This document shows, piece by piece, positions 43,520 through 52,109 of a stretch of DNA of 64,000 nt. The first letter of the stretch is position 1; each line of letters opens with the position of its first letter. Under the pieces are notes generated by a model. The model did no database searches. It was not told where the DNA came from and worked only from the letters and a program-made list of their open reading frames with translations. The stretch is from Sporosarcina sp. ACRSM (GTDB lineage: Bacteria > Bacillota > Bacilli > Bacillales_A > Planococcaceae), in the NCBI RefSeq assembly GCF_022346545.1, contig NZ_JAKRNU010000009.1, positions 124,001 to 188,000 of the forward strand, read 5' to 3'. The translations under genes were made by a program, and so were the position numbers.

Positions 43520-44787
43520 GTTAAGACCTCCTCCTTTACTGATTGTTTCGTCATGACTTCATTCCATTTGCGCCAGAAACTGCGCATTTGTTCTTCGTCC
43601 GTTGCCTGCGCCTCATCTCGGATCATTCCTTTTGAAATGTCATTCCATTCGACTTCTAGATTATTTAAATACCCTTCCTGACAGAGCTCAAGTGCTTCGT
43701 TATCATCCGGCGTCGCAAAGCCACCCGGCCCAAGGAATTCAAGGAAGTTATCATTTCTTCTGAGCCTGAACTTTTCACTCTCATCTTTCGGCGCGAGCGA
43801 ATATCCCGTCACTTCCATATAGCCCGGTTCTATCGGATAATAAGTCCTTGCAGTAATCGCCATAATATCATTGATGACCAGGTTCGGAAATACCAAAATA
43901 TTACGGTTGTATCCTGTAATTCGTTCTGCTCTTTCCTCACCGAATCGTTTGACTAACTTATTTTTCAGCTCTTCAATTTCAGCTCGATCCTCTTCTGGCC
44001 ATGCCGGAGTCCACTTGGCAACGGGCCTTCCCCAAGGCGCAATATATTCAATGACCGCATGACCATTTCCTAGGTCAATCCCTTTACCTTCAAGTACTGC
44101 TTTTTTCAACCCTGGATCCTGGCTCGCTTTAATATCAAAATACGTTTTATGTGTTGGCATGCCGTGATAGAGATCGACACTGTTTTCAGAAATAAGCTTC
44201 CAATTCGCACGGACACTATATTCTTGTGGGTCATGTAAGACTTCTAATCCGACTTCTGACTGATCCGCGACCAAATCGATATATTCCTTCGCATTTCCAA
44301 GGTATTCATCGAGCGAAATCGCATTTGTATCGAAATTCACAAACATAAAGCCGCGATAACTTTCCAAGCGTGACACTTCCGTCAGGTTTTTGGAACCATC
44401 ACAATTGAACTCTTCCGAAAAGCCATCTTTACCAGGCATACCTACTAATTCACCATCGTTCTTAAAAGTCCAAGCGTGGTAAAAGCAACGAAAAACTTTT
44501 GTGTTTCCTTCATTTTCTCGACAAACCAAAGCGCCACGATGCGGGCATGAATTATATAACGTCCGGATGACCCCATCACTACCACGTGTGAACAACAAAT
44601 TTCGTCCGCCTACTTTTTTCCTTTTGAAATCACCGTTTTTCGGCAATTCCGATTCATGACCGATATAAATCCAACATTTACTGAAAATTTCTTGCCGTTC
44701 CTTTTCTAAAATCTCATGACTTGTAAACACACTTCGGTGCACTGAAAACTCGGATTTTTGATGATCTTCACGAATATAGCTTTTCAT
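43516..44787 (-). CDS. Aromatic ring-hydroxylating dioxygenase alpha subunit
   Basis: Catalytic subunit of 423 residues. The Rieske [2Fe-2S] site is CPHRGALVC...CFYHAW, with Cys-X-His and Cys-X2-His pairs 17 residues apart. The mononuclear Fe(II) site is in ENSVDLYHGMPTHKT, with two histidines; the third ligand is probably a downstream aspartate. The aspartate bridging the two centres is present in that motif. It inserts both atoms of O2 into an aromatic ring to give a cis-diol. The substrate is not determined; a carboxylated aromatic such as a benzoate or phthalate-like acid is plausible given the neighbouring decarboxylase and AAHS transporter. Confidence 0.92.
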   Translation of the reverse strand: MKSYIREDHQKSEFSVHRSVFTSHEILEKERQEIFSKCWIYIGHESELPKNGDFKRKKVGGRNLLFTRGSDGVIRTLYNSCPHRGALVCRENEGNTKVFRCFYHAWTFKNDGELVGMPGKDGFSEEFNCDGSKNLTEVSRLESYRGFMFVNFDTNAISLDEYLGNAKEYIDLVADQSEVGLEVLHDPQEYSVRANWKLISENSVDLYHGMPTHKTYFDIKASQDPGLKKAVLEGKGIDLGNGHAVIEYIAPWGRPVAKWTPAWPEEDRAEIEELKNKLVKRFGEERAERITGYNRNILVFPNLVINDIMAITARTYYPIEPGYMEVTGYSLAPKDESEKFRLRRNDNFLEFLGPGGFATPDDNEALELCQEGYLNNLEVEWNDISKGMIRDEAQATDEEQMRSFWRKWNEVMTKQSVKEEVLT

Positions 44788-44834
44788 TAACGCTCTCCTC
44801 CTATGAATGATCGATTAGTAGCAACTTCCTTTTC

Positions 44835-45599
44835 TTATTGCATCGTACTACCGCCATTGACACTGATCACTTGGCCGTTAATAAACGTGGCTTTATCAGA
44901 AGCTAGGAACACAACTGCATCTGCAACTTCTTCCGGGTAGGCCCCTCTTCCAATCGGAATAATATCAATATAGCGATCTACCAATCGGGTGTCCCGATCC
45001 CGGATATCATCCAGCAACTCTCCCTCTACTGCGGGTGGAGCAATCACATTCGCCGTAATATTATTTTTGGCAAACTCCCTTCCTAATCCAGAAACAATTG
45101 CATGAACCCCGCCTTTTGCTGCATTATAAGCGGCATGATCCCATAATCCGTTACGAACCGAATCTGCGCCGATATTAATGATTCTCCCAAAGTTTTGCTG
45201 AACCATATAAGGCAACACCTTATGACAGGACCAAAGCATCGTCCATAAGTTGCGATCGATTGTCGCTTTAAGCGTTTCAGACGTTTGCTCAAGGAAAGGG
45301 AGAATGACGCCGCCACCGGCATTGTTCACAAGAATATCGACCTTATCCCATTTGTGAATAACTGTTTCAACCATCGCAATCACATTTTCTTCCTGTGATA
45401 GATCTCCGATAAAGTATTCCGATTCTTGACCCGTTTGTTGGACAATCTCTTCTGCGACGGCTTTCGTACGTTCCGCGTTCGTTCCAGTTACTAATACTCT
45501 TGCACCTTGTTGCGCTAGACCGATCGCTATCGCTTTCCCAATTCCCCGAGAAGAACCTGTCACGATCGCAACTTTTCCTTCTAACAGTTGGTTAGTCAT
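44835..45599 (-). CDS. Short-chain dehydrogenase, probable cis-dihydrodiol dehydrogenase
   Basis: Classical SDR of 254 residues with the cofactor motif TGSSRGIG, NNAG near residue 92, a YNAAK active site and an upstream serine. It is the first gene of the aromatic operon, immediately before the dioxygenase alpha subunit, so it most likely rearomatises the cis-diol to a catechol with NAD+ as acceptor. The ribosome site is weak compared with its neighbours, and the promoter region is shared with the divergent lysR-like gene. Confidence 0.88.
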   Translation of the reverse strand: MTNQLLEGKVAIVTGSSRGIGKAIAIGLAQQGARVLVTGTNAERTKAVAEEIVQQTGQESEYFIGDLSQEENVIAMVETVIHKWDKVDILVNNAGGGVILPFLEQTSETLKATIDRNLWTMLWSCHKVLPYMVQQNFGRIINIGADSVRNGLWDHAAYNAAKGGVHAIVSGLGREFAKNNITANVIAPPAVEGELLDDIRDRDTRLVDRYIDIIPIGRGAYPEEVADAVVFLASDKATFINGQVISVNGGSTMQ

Positions 45600-45991
45600 T
45601 GTTCCCGATCATCTCTTTTCTTTTGATAGTAATAATCCAGTTTGTGCTTATTCATTTCGTTCACCTTCATGTAATCGCATTCAAATTGAAGATTACTTTT
45701 TGAACAGAAGGTTGGAGTAGGGTGAAGATGCAATGCATTTGACTTAACCTCAGTATAAAGGGCGCTAAATTATAACTCCAATTGAAAATATTTTGTATAA
45801 TCTGACTTTATTAAACTTTTTTCTATACATCACCTAGCCACTTAATCGGTTACCTACTGGATTAGAAGAATTCCAATTCTCGCAAAAATCATTTTGACAA
45901 TTCCGAACTTTACACTTAGAATGAATGAAGCATTGGTAAAAATTGAATATATCGTTAATTTCAATTACTGATAAGGTAAGGAGTCGAGTAA
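45600..45991. promoter_or_regulatory. Divergent promoter region of the aromatic operon and lysR-like gene
   Basis: On the minus strand TATAAT (45769-45774) has no good -35, fitting activator-dependent expression. Just upstream of it is a palindromic core, AAAATATTTT (45785-45794), within an AT-rich dyad, a plausible LysR site. On the plus strand TTGGTA and TAATTT about 17 bases apart (about 45935-45963) could drive the regulator. No gene is seen in this 392-base interval. Confidence 0.5.
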
Positions 45992-46876
45992 ATGGACAAA
46001 ACCCAATTAGAGACCTTTTTAACGATTGCCAAACACAAAAGTTATTCAAAAGCTGCTACTCTCCTAAATGTCACCCAACCTACAATCACAGCACGCATAA
46101 AAAATCTAGAGAATGAATTATCCTGTCCATTGTTTATCAAAGTTGGAAGAGACACCGTTTTATCGAAAGAAGGGACTGTTTTTTTTGAATATGCAACAAA
46201 TATCTTGACCTACATGAACCATTCGAAAGAAGTCGCTAAATACACAAAGTACCCTGAAATACGAATAGGGTTTTCACCGGGGTATTCGTATTCTTTCATA
46301 ACAGAGTTATTAGACGCTGTCATATCGATCGATAATTTAAACATTACCATCATGGAAGGATTGGATTCCTGCAATTTGAATGAACAAATCATGGCGGGCG
46401 ACCTCGATCTTGTATTCACCCGAAACATTCAGTCCCACCGCCCGGAAATCGCCGCAGAATATCTTTTTGATAACAAACTAGTTGCAGTCCTTGGGCAAAA
46501 ACATCCACTTACAAAAAAGAAATTCCTCACCCCTCATGATCTGCAAAATGAGACATTAATTAGTTATCGTCGAAATTCCAACCTATGGAAAGAAATTGAC
46601 CAACGACTCATTGGGATTTCCAATATTAAGCGGCTTGAAGTTGATAATAATGAGATGTTGAAAACCATAGCAGAAAGCGGCCTAGGCATTGGAATCACCC
46701 CCTCTCTTGGCATCAATAAATCAAATGAAAGTGATTTAGTCATTAAAGATATTCAAGAGATCGGAAATATTCCAAACAGAGTCTATGTACAATATCGAAA
46801 GAATTCAATTATCGCGTCCCCTATTAAAAAAATAATTTATTCCATTATTAATCATGAAATGAAAACATCCACCTGA
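45992..46876 (+). CDS. LysR-family transcriptional regulator
   Basis: A 294-residue regulator. The N-terminal winged helix is typical (LETFLTIAKHKSYSKAATLL, then VTQPTITARIKNLE). A two-lobed effector domain follows from about residue 90. The start follows AAGGAG. It is transcribed divergently from the dioxygenase operon, the standard layout for a LysR activator of aromatic degradation; the effector is probably a pathway substrate or intermediate. Confidence 0.92.
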   Translation: MDKTQLETFLTIAKHKSYSKAATLLNVTQPTITARIKNLENELSCPLFIKVGRDTVLSKEGTVFFEYATNILTYMNHSKEVAKYTKYPEIRIGFSPGYSYSFITELLDAVISIDNLNITIMEGLDSCNLNEQIMAGDLDLVFTRNIQSHRPEIAAEYLFDNKLVAVLGQKHPLTKKKFLTPHDLQNETLISYRRNSNLWKEIDQRLIGISNIKRLEVDNNEMLKTIAESGLGIGITPSLGINKSNESDLVIKDIQEIGNIPNRVYVQYRKNSIIASPIKKIIYSIINHEMKTST

Positions 46877-46943
46877 GCAACTCAGGCTTCATTGCCACCT
46901 TCTAATAAATTGTAAGCGCTTAAATCATTCCTACACACAAAGC

Positions 46944-46985
46944 AAAAAAGACTGCCCCCATTCAATCACTTCGAATGGGAGCAGT
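46944..46985 (-). terminator. Intrinsic terminator of the CDF transporter gene
   Basis: ACTGCCCCCATTC pairs with GAATGGGAGCAGT, and a run of A's on the plus side gives a T-run on the minus strand. It is nearly the same in sequence as the hairpin at 48159-48190. Confidence 0.88.
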
Positions 46986-47002
46986 TCCTGTAACCGTCAG
47001 GA

Positions 47003-47884
47003 CTATTCGATTGGTGCATCGGGTTCAACATGAACATGAACGTCATATACACCTTTTTCGTCTTTCAACGCTTTCTCAACTAAGGTTGAGATATCATGGG
47101 CAGCTTCGAGACTTAAGGTTGACCTCACAAGGATGACGACATCTACTACAGCATTATTGCCATACATTCTAGCCTTGATTTCCTTTACTTTTTGCACGCC
47201 AGGAACTGCTTTAATTGTATTTTTATAGACTTTCATCACTGATTCATCAAAGCCATCACTTAGGTCATGAGAGGCTTGAATGAAAATGTCCCATGCCGTT
47301 TTGCAAATCAAATACCCTACGATCAAGGCCGTTAATGTATCGAGCCATGGCATGCCCAACTGGGAGCCAAATATCCCCACTGCTGCCCCGATACTTACCC
47401 AAGCGTCTGAAATATTATCTTTGGCAGCTGCCATAACAGCTTGACTATTAATTTTTTGCGCTAATTTCTTATTATATCGATACACGAAATACATCACCGC
47501 AAATGAGGCTAGCCCGACATATCCTGCAAGCATATCCGGTGATTCTTTTTCTTCATTGAAAAAAGAGAGGCCTGCACTGATGAATACTTGGATACCGACA
47601 GCCATCATGATAATCGAAGCAACCATAGCTGCAATGGTTTCGCTTTTCCAGTGCCCATATTTATGATTTTTATCTGGTGGCTTCTGGGATAGCCTTAACC
47701 CGATCAGCACAGCGATTGATGCAATGATATCCGTTGCATTATTTAAACCATCCGCTTTTAAAGCTTCTGATCCGCTGATCGTGCCTACCATTAGTTTCAT
47801 GGTCGAAAGACAGATGTAAGCGACTATACTTAGTATGGCGCCTCGTTCTCCTAATTTAAGCTCGATATACTTTTGCTCATTCAA
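47003..47884 (-). CDS. Cation diffusion facilitator (CDF) family efflux transporter
   Basis: Divalent-metal/proton antiporter of about 293 residues with six helices. Metal-site motifs are ALKADGLNNATDI in helix 2 and AAAKDNISDAWVS in helix 5, followed by a cytoplasmic ferredoxin-like domain ending in the HVHVEPD motif. I prefer TTG 47884 because the family usually begins MN-EKY-ELKLGERG and GGGGGCG lies upstream; ATGs at 47902 and 47899 are possible. The metal (Zn, Mn, Fe or Co) cannot be assigned. It is monocistronic between terminators. Confidence 0.9.
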   Translation of the reverse strand: MNEQKYIELKLGERGAILSIVAYICLSTMKLMVGTISGSEALKADGLNNATDIIASIAVLIGLRLSQKPPDKNHKYGHWKSETIAAMVASIIMMAVGIQVFISAGLSFFNEEKESPDMLAGYVGLASFAVMYFVYRYNKKLAQKINSQAVMAAAKDNISDAWVSIGAAVGIFGSQLGMPWLDTLTALIVGYLICKTAWDIFIQASHDLSDGFDESVMKVYKNTIKAVPGVQKVKEIKARMYGNNAVVDVVILVRSTLSLEAAHDISTLVEKALKDEKGVYDVHVHVEPDAPIE

Positions 47885-47971
47885 CTCGTTCGCCCCCATC
47901 ATCACTTTGAGTAACCAACGCTAGACAACAATTGGTGCCCCTTCCTTCCATTGTTGCTTGAAGGAAACAAA

Positions 47972-47999
47972 AACCCTTGACTGATTTCAGTCAAGGGTT
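47972..47999 (-). terminator. Hairpin upstream of the CDF gene
   Basis: AACCCTTGACTGA pairs perfectly with TCAGTCAAGGGTT and is followed on the minus strand by TTTTTG. It lies about 90 bases upstream of the CDF start and could be a second terminator for the preceding gene or an attenuator in the CDF leader. Between it and 48159 I see no gene. Confidence 0.7.
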
Positions 48000-48151
48000 G
48001 GGAAATTTTAAAAAATATATGTCATTGAGATGCAATCTACTCATGGCTATCACTCTTTTCATATGCCCTTTCATCTTAGCATGTGGCTCTGAAGCAAGCA
48101 AGTTTCTGCTAATACGACATGAAAAACACAAAGTGATCAATGGCTTGTCAC

Positions 48152-48190
48152 AAAAAAACGCCCCCATTCAAATCGCTTCGAATGGGGGCG
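48152..48190 (-). terminator. Intrinsic terminator of the CPGS-like gene
   Basis: CGCCCCCATTC pairs with GAATGGGGGCG; seven A's on the plus side give the minus-strand T-run. Confidence 0.9.
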
Positions 48191-48199
48191 GTCATCGTT

Positions 48200-49555
48200 T
48201 TATAGACTATTACTTTTCGTCAGTTCATGTTCTTGGATGAAGCCTTTTAAGATTTCGCCCAAGTTTGGATTTCCTACTTCGTCAAGGTCATAATGCACAC
48301 GTGTGCTAGGTTTGTTGATGTTAATGATACGAGTGAGGTCCATCGGTGTACCGATAATCACTGCATCGCAATCTGCGTTATTGATCGTTTCTTCAAGGTC
48401 TTTCAATTGTTGTTCGCCATACCCCATTGCTGGAAGGATATTCCCGATATGTGGGTATTTATTGTATGTGTCGACGATTGTACCGACTGCAAATGGCTTC
48501 GCGTTAACAATTTCTTTCGCGCCTAGACGTTCAGCTGCGACCGAACCTGCACCGATTTTCATCTCGCCATGTGTCAATGTCGGACCATCTTCAACGACCA
48601 ACACTCGTTTTCCAGCAACGATTTCTGGATTGTCGACGGTAATCTTGGATTCGGCTTTAATGATCGTGCTAGCAGGCGCCGCGAACTTAATATTATTTTC
48701 AACGATTTCAATCGCTTCCTTCGTTGCACTATCAATTTTATTGATAATGGATACGTCAGCAGTTCGTAGGCTCACTTCGCCAGGATAGTATTTCAACTCA
48801 TGGCCTGGACGATGTGGATCCAATACGGTAACGGCTAAGTCAGGCTTGATGAAGGAGAAATCATTGTTTCCGCCGTCCCAAAGAATGACGTCACAACCGT
48901 CCGGATCATTCTCCGCTGCCGCTAAAATATCTGCATAATCCACGCCCGCATAGATGATATTGCCTCGTGCCACATGTGGCTCGTACTCTTCCATCTCTTC
49001 GATTGTACAATTATGCTTCTTCAAATCTTCTACAGTTGCAAAACGCTGAACGCGCTGTGCATTCAGATCGCCATAAGGCATCGGATGTCTGATTGCAACG
49101 ACTTTTAAGTCATGCTCAAGCAATGTTTCGATAATTTTACGTGACGTTTGGCTCTTTCCAGTTCCAGTACGTACAGCACAAACTGAAATGACCGGTTTAT
49201 TACTCTTTAACTGTGTACCTTTCGATCCAAGTAATGTGAAGTTAGCACCCGCCGCATTGACGATCGCACCTATTCCCATCACATCCTCATAACCGATATC
49301 ACTATAAGCGAATATACATTCATCTACATCTAATTCTTCTATTAACTCAGGTAACTGATCTTGTGAATAAATCGGAATCCCTTCCGGATATAATTCACCC
49401 GCCAGTTCACTTGGATATTTACGACCATCTATATCAGGAATTTGAGTTGCTGTAAACGCAACGACATTGTATGCTTCATTATTACGATAAACTGTATTAA
49501 AATTATGGAAGTCTCTACCTGCAGCGCCTATGATAATAATATTTTTCTTTTCCAT
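48200..49555 (-). CDS. Cyclic 2,3-diphosphoglycerate synthase-like P-loop GTPase
   Basis: A 451-residue protein of the cyclic 2,3-diphosphoglycerate synthetase (CpgS) family. The N-terminal Rossmann-like part begins IIIIGAAGRDFHNFN. A central P-loop, VRTGTGKSQTSRK, lies near residue 135, and WDGGNNDFSF resembles a DxxG-type switch. In methanogens the family makes cyclic 2,3-diphosphoglycerate, but bacterial members are common in catabolic clusters and their reaction is unproven. It is monocistronic, divergent from a response regulator. I give no function beyond family. Confidence 0.82.
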   Translation of the reverse strand: MEKKNIIIIGAAGRDFHNFNTVYRNNEAYNVVAFTATQIPDIDGRKYPSELAGELYPEGIPIYSQDQLPELIEELDVDECIFAYSDIGYEDVMGIGAIVNAAGANFTLLGSKGTQLKSNKPVISVCAVRTGTGKSQTSRKIIETLLEHDLKVVAIRHPMPYGDLNAQRVQRFATVEDLKKHNCTIEEMEEYEPHVARGNIIYAGVDYADILAAAENDPDGCDVILWDGGNNDFSFIKPDLAVTVLDPHRPGHELKYYPGEVSLRTADVSIINKIDSATKEAIEIVENNIKFAAPASTIIKAESKITVDNPEIVAGKRVLVVEDGPTLTHGEMKIGAGSVAAERLGAKEIVNAKPFAVGTIVDTYNKYPHIGNILPAMGYGEQQLKDLEETINNADCDAVIIGTPMDLTRIININKPSTRVHYDLDEVGNPNLGEILKGFIQEHELTKSNSL

Positions 49556-49783
49556 AGCATTCTCTCCTAATTCCTATGACTTGTTTATAATTATAAATGA
49601 TTATGCATTTTAATACAATCACTTTTTTAAAATATTTGTATCCAATTAAGTGGAAATTAAAAATTGGACAAAATATTTGTTCAACGATATAGTAATTATA
49701 AATGAATTTTCGGAAAAAAATCAGGATTTTTATATTCATGTTCAACTATTCATTTAAGGTATAAGTTGAAAGAAGGTGTTTTC

Positions 49784-50923
49784 ATGATACGCGCAATTTT
49801 AGTGGATGACGAACCACTTGCTTTACAACATATGGAAAAAATAGTAACCGCATTAGGTTCAGTCCAAGTAATTAAAACTTTTTCAAATACACAAGCGGTA
49901 TTAGATGAAATGCCCCATCTTGATTTTCATGTCGTTTTTTTAGATATTGATATGCCAGGGATCAACGGACTGGATTTGGCTGAAATCATTCAAAGCTGGA
50001 ACAAAGACGTCTATATTGTTTTTGTGACCGCCTATCGGGATTATGCAATAGAAGCTTTTGAGCTCGATTCGATAGATTACTTGATGAAACCTGTGATGAA
50101 AACCCGCCTAGAAAAAACCATTTCACGCATCCAAGAACAACTGCAACTGAACGCCATCCTATCCGGCACTGCACCACAATACCCTTCCCCTGCATTGAAA
50201 ATCAATTGTTTTGATGAGTTTGCAGTCTACTATCATGAAACCCCTGTCAAATGGAAAACAGCAAAAGTGAAGGAACTGTTCGCTTTTTTCATTTCCAATT
50301 TGAATACCTATTTAAACAGGGACATGATTATTGATATGCTTTGGACAGGAATCGACTACGCAAAAGCCAAAATCCAATTGCATACGGCTATTTCGCATTT
50401 ACGGAAAACATTGGAGGCAAATGGTTCTCCAGGTACTTTAACATTTTCCAACCAAAGCTACATACTGAAATTACACAACTTCCAATGCGATGCCATCGAA
50501 CTCGAACGGGCTTTGGATGAGTATGATGTAGTAAACCGAATGAATATACAACAGTTCGAGCAACTTGTGCAGCAATATAGTGGTGACTATATGGAGAAAA
50601 ACGGTTATGAATGGGCAACGATCAAAGCACAAAATCTTCGCCAGAAACTATTGCAACTGCTGCAAAATATGGTCGACTTTTATCACGAAAATGAGGATTC
50701 CGTTAAGAAACAGCATTATTTACAGCTACTCCTCCATTACAACCCCTACTCTGAACAGGTACTACAGCAACTGATGCAACAACATATCCTTGCTGGAAAC
50801 CGTGGGGATGCTGTCAAGCTGTATCATGATTTCAAAAAACTATTGCTAGAAGATCTCGGTATTTTACCAAGCCGAGCGACCAACGAACTGTACGAATCGA
50901 TCCTCTATGCACATGAGTCATAA
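49784..50923 (+). CDS. Response regulator with winged-helix and BTAD domain
   Basis: A 379-residue regulator. The receiver domain (1-120) has the acidic pair in LVDDEP, the phosphoacceptor aspartate in FLDIDMPG, VTAY and MKPV. An OmpR/SARP-like winged helix (about 135-225) and a bacterial transcriptional activation (BTAD) helical-repeat domain (about 230-375) follow. The start ATG 49784 follows GAAGG; a TTG at 49766 is less likely. No histidine kinase is adjacent, so it is an orphan. The upstream region has two copies of TAATTATAAATGA. Confidence 0.88.
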   Translation: MIRAILVDDEPLALQHMEKIVTALGSVQVIKTFSNTQAVLDEMPHLDFHVVFLDIDMPGINGLDLAEIIQSWNKDVYIVFVTAYRDYAIEAFELDSIDYLMKPVMKTRLEKTISRIQEQLQLNAILSGTAPQYPSPALKINCFDEFAVYYHETPVKWKTAKVKELFAFFISNLNTYLNRDMIIDMLWTGIDYAKAKIQLHTAISHLRKTLEANGSPGTLTFSNQSYILKLHNFQCDAIELERALDEYDVVNRMNIQQFEQLVQQYSGDYMEKNGYEWATIKAQNLRQKLLQLLQNMVDFYHENEDSVKKQHYLQLLLHYNPYSEQVLQQLMQQHILAGNRGDAVKLYHDFKKLLLEDLGILPSRATNELYESILYAHES

Positions 50924-50924
50924 G

Positions 50925-50965
50925 AAAAGCGCCAATTGATAATACATCGGATTGGCGCTTCTTTA
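50925..50965 (+). terminator. Intrinsic terminator of the response regulator gene
   Basis: AAGCGCCAAT pairs with ATTGGCGCTT, followed by a short T-rich stretch, just after the stop codon. Confidence 0.85.
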
Positions 50966-51014
50966 TATACCGTGACGCAACCATTTCTAGGATCTCATAT
51001 TGGATCGTTCACTT

Positions 51015-51971
51015 TCATTCATTTTCCAAAGTAGGTTTTGGTATATAGTTGGATGGGCTATATTTTCGGAAATTCGTTCCAGTTCGTCCTTTTACCTCGT
51101 ACATTGCCGTATCTGCGAATTCGATGAGCCGTTTCGGATCTGTACTATGGTCTGGATATATGCTCATGCCAATACTGGCACTTACTTTGATTTGAAATTG
51201 ATTGATGACGAACAGTTTGCTGAACAGCTCCATAATTGCTTGGATCATTGTTTTCAAATTTTCTATTTCCTCGATGATTATCACGAACTCATCACCACTC
51301 ACATGGAAGACAAAGTTATGCAAGGGAGTGACACTGATGAGCCTATTGCCAACCTCTTGCAAAACAAGATCCCCTACCGCATGCCCATACGTATCATTAA
51401 TCGTTTTAAAACGATTGATATCCATATAAAGAACAGCTAGTTGAGACCGCTTACGTTGCGCTCTTGCGATGGACGATTCCATTACCGTCCCCAGCATCCT
51501 CCGGTTCGGTAAATTGGTAATCTCATGATGACAAGCAAGCTGCTGCCATTTCTCCGTTTCTTTTTGCTTTGAAATATTGGTGAAAATCACAAGCATACGA
51601 CTTGAAATTTTTCCGCTACCCAAAAACGAAATAATAGTGGAGGAAAGCCAAATCAACCCGCCTTTACGCGTACGATGACATAATTCCCCCGTCCATTGTC
51701 CTCCCTTTTGAACAACGGCCCATATCTCTTCCCACAGCTGATCCGCATGGCAACCAGAATGCAACATCCAGTAATCCTGCAAATACAATTCAGGCAACGT
51801 ATAGTTAAAAGTATTCACAAAATTCCCATTCAGGTCAATCACTTTTCCTTTATCATCTAAAACCGTCAGGATAAACGCTTGCGTCAACGTATGTTTAAGT
51901 ATTTCGAGTGGATCAGCTTGCACAGGAGCATCCATTTTCTCTTTTCCACAGTCTGAAAAATAAAATCCCAT
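51015..51971 (-). CDS. PAS-GGDEF diguanylate cyclase
   Basis: A 318-residue protein with an N-terminal PAS domain (about 20-140, VIDLNGNFVNTFNY) and a GGDEF domain (about 150-310). The active-site loop reads VSGDEFV; the G-to-S change at the first position is common in active cyclases. LYMDINRFKTIND supplies the metal-binding aspartate. No signal peptide or membrane segment is seen, so it is cytosolic. The start follows AGGAGA. It presumably makes cyclic di-GMP in response to a PAS ligand, and is convergent with the response regulator. Confidence 0.92.
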   Translation of the reverse strand: MGFYFSDCGKEKMDAPVQADPLEILKHTLTQAFILTVLDDKGKVIDLNGNFVNTFNYTLPELYLQDYWMLHSGCHADQLWEEIWAVVQKGGQWTGELCHRTRKGGLIWLSSTIISFLGSGKISSRMLVIFTNISKQKETEKWQQLACHHEITNLPNRRMLGTVMESSIARAQRKRSQLAVLYMDINRFKTINDTYGHAVGDLVLQEVGNRLISVTPLHNFVFHVSGDEFVIIIEEIENLKTMIQAIMELFSKLFVINQFQIKVSASIGMSIYPDHSTDPKRLIEFADTAMYEVKGRTGTNFRKYSPSNYIPKPTLENE

Positions 51972-52061
51972 GTCGATTCTCCTATCTCCGTAGGCTTCAT
52001 AGTACTTTTATCTTATTACTATACAAAAAAACGCTTAAAAAACTCTTAAAGAAATGAAAAG

Positions 52062-52105
52062 AAAAACCAGCCGCTTCACATTAAAGTGAACACGACTGGT
52101 TTTTT
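52062..52105 (-). terminator. Intrinsic terminator of the adhesin operon
   Basis: AAAAACCAG pairs with CTGGTTTTT, with an inner TTCAC/GTGAA stem; T-run on the minus strand. Confidence 0.85.
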
Positions 52106-52109
52106 CCTA

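Noticed and set aside
47906..48160. Metal-sensing riboswitch (yybP-ykoY or NiCo type) before the CDF gene
   Set aside because: Only simple terminator-like hairpins are present; no conserved riboswitch core was recognised.
47977..48240. Plus-strand frame with a hydrophobic start and a lipobox-like LAC
   Set aside because: It runs through two terminators, has no ribosome site and ends inside the CpgS-like gene.
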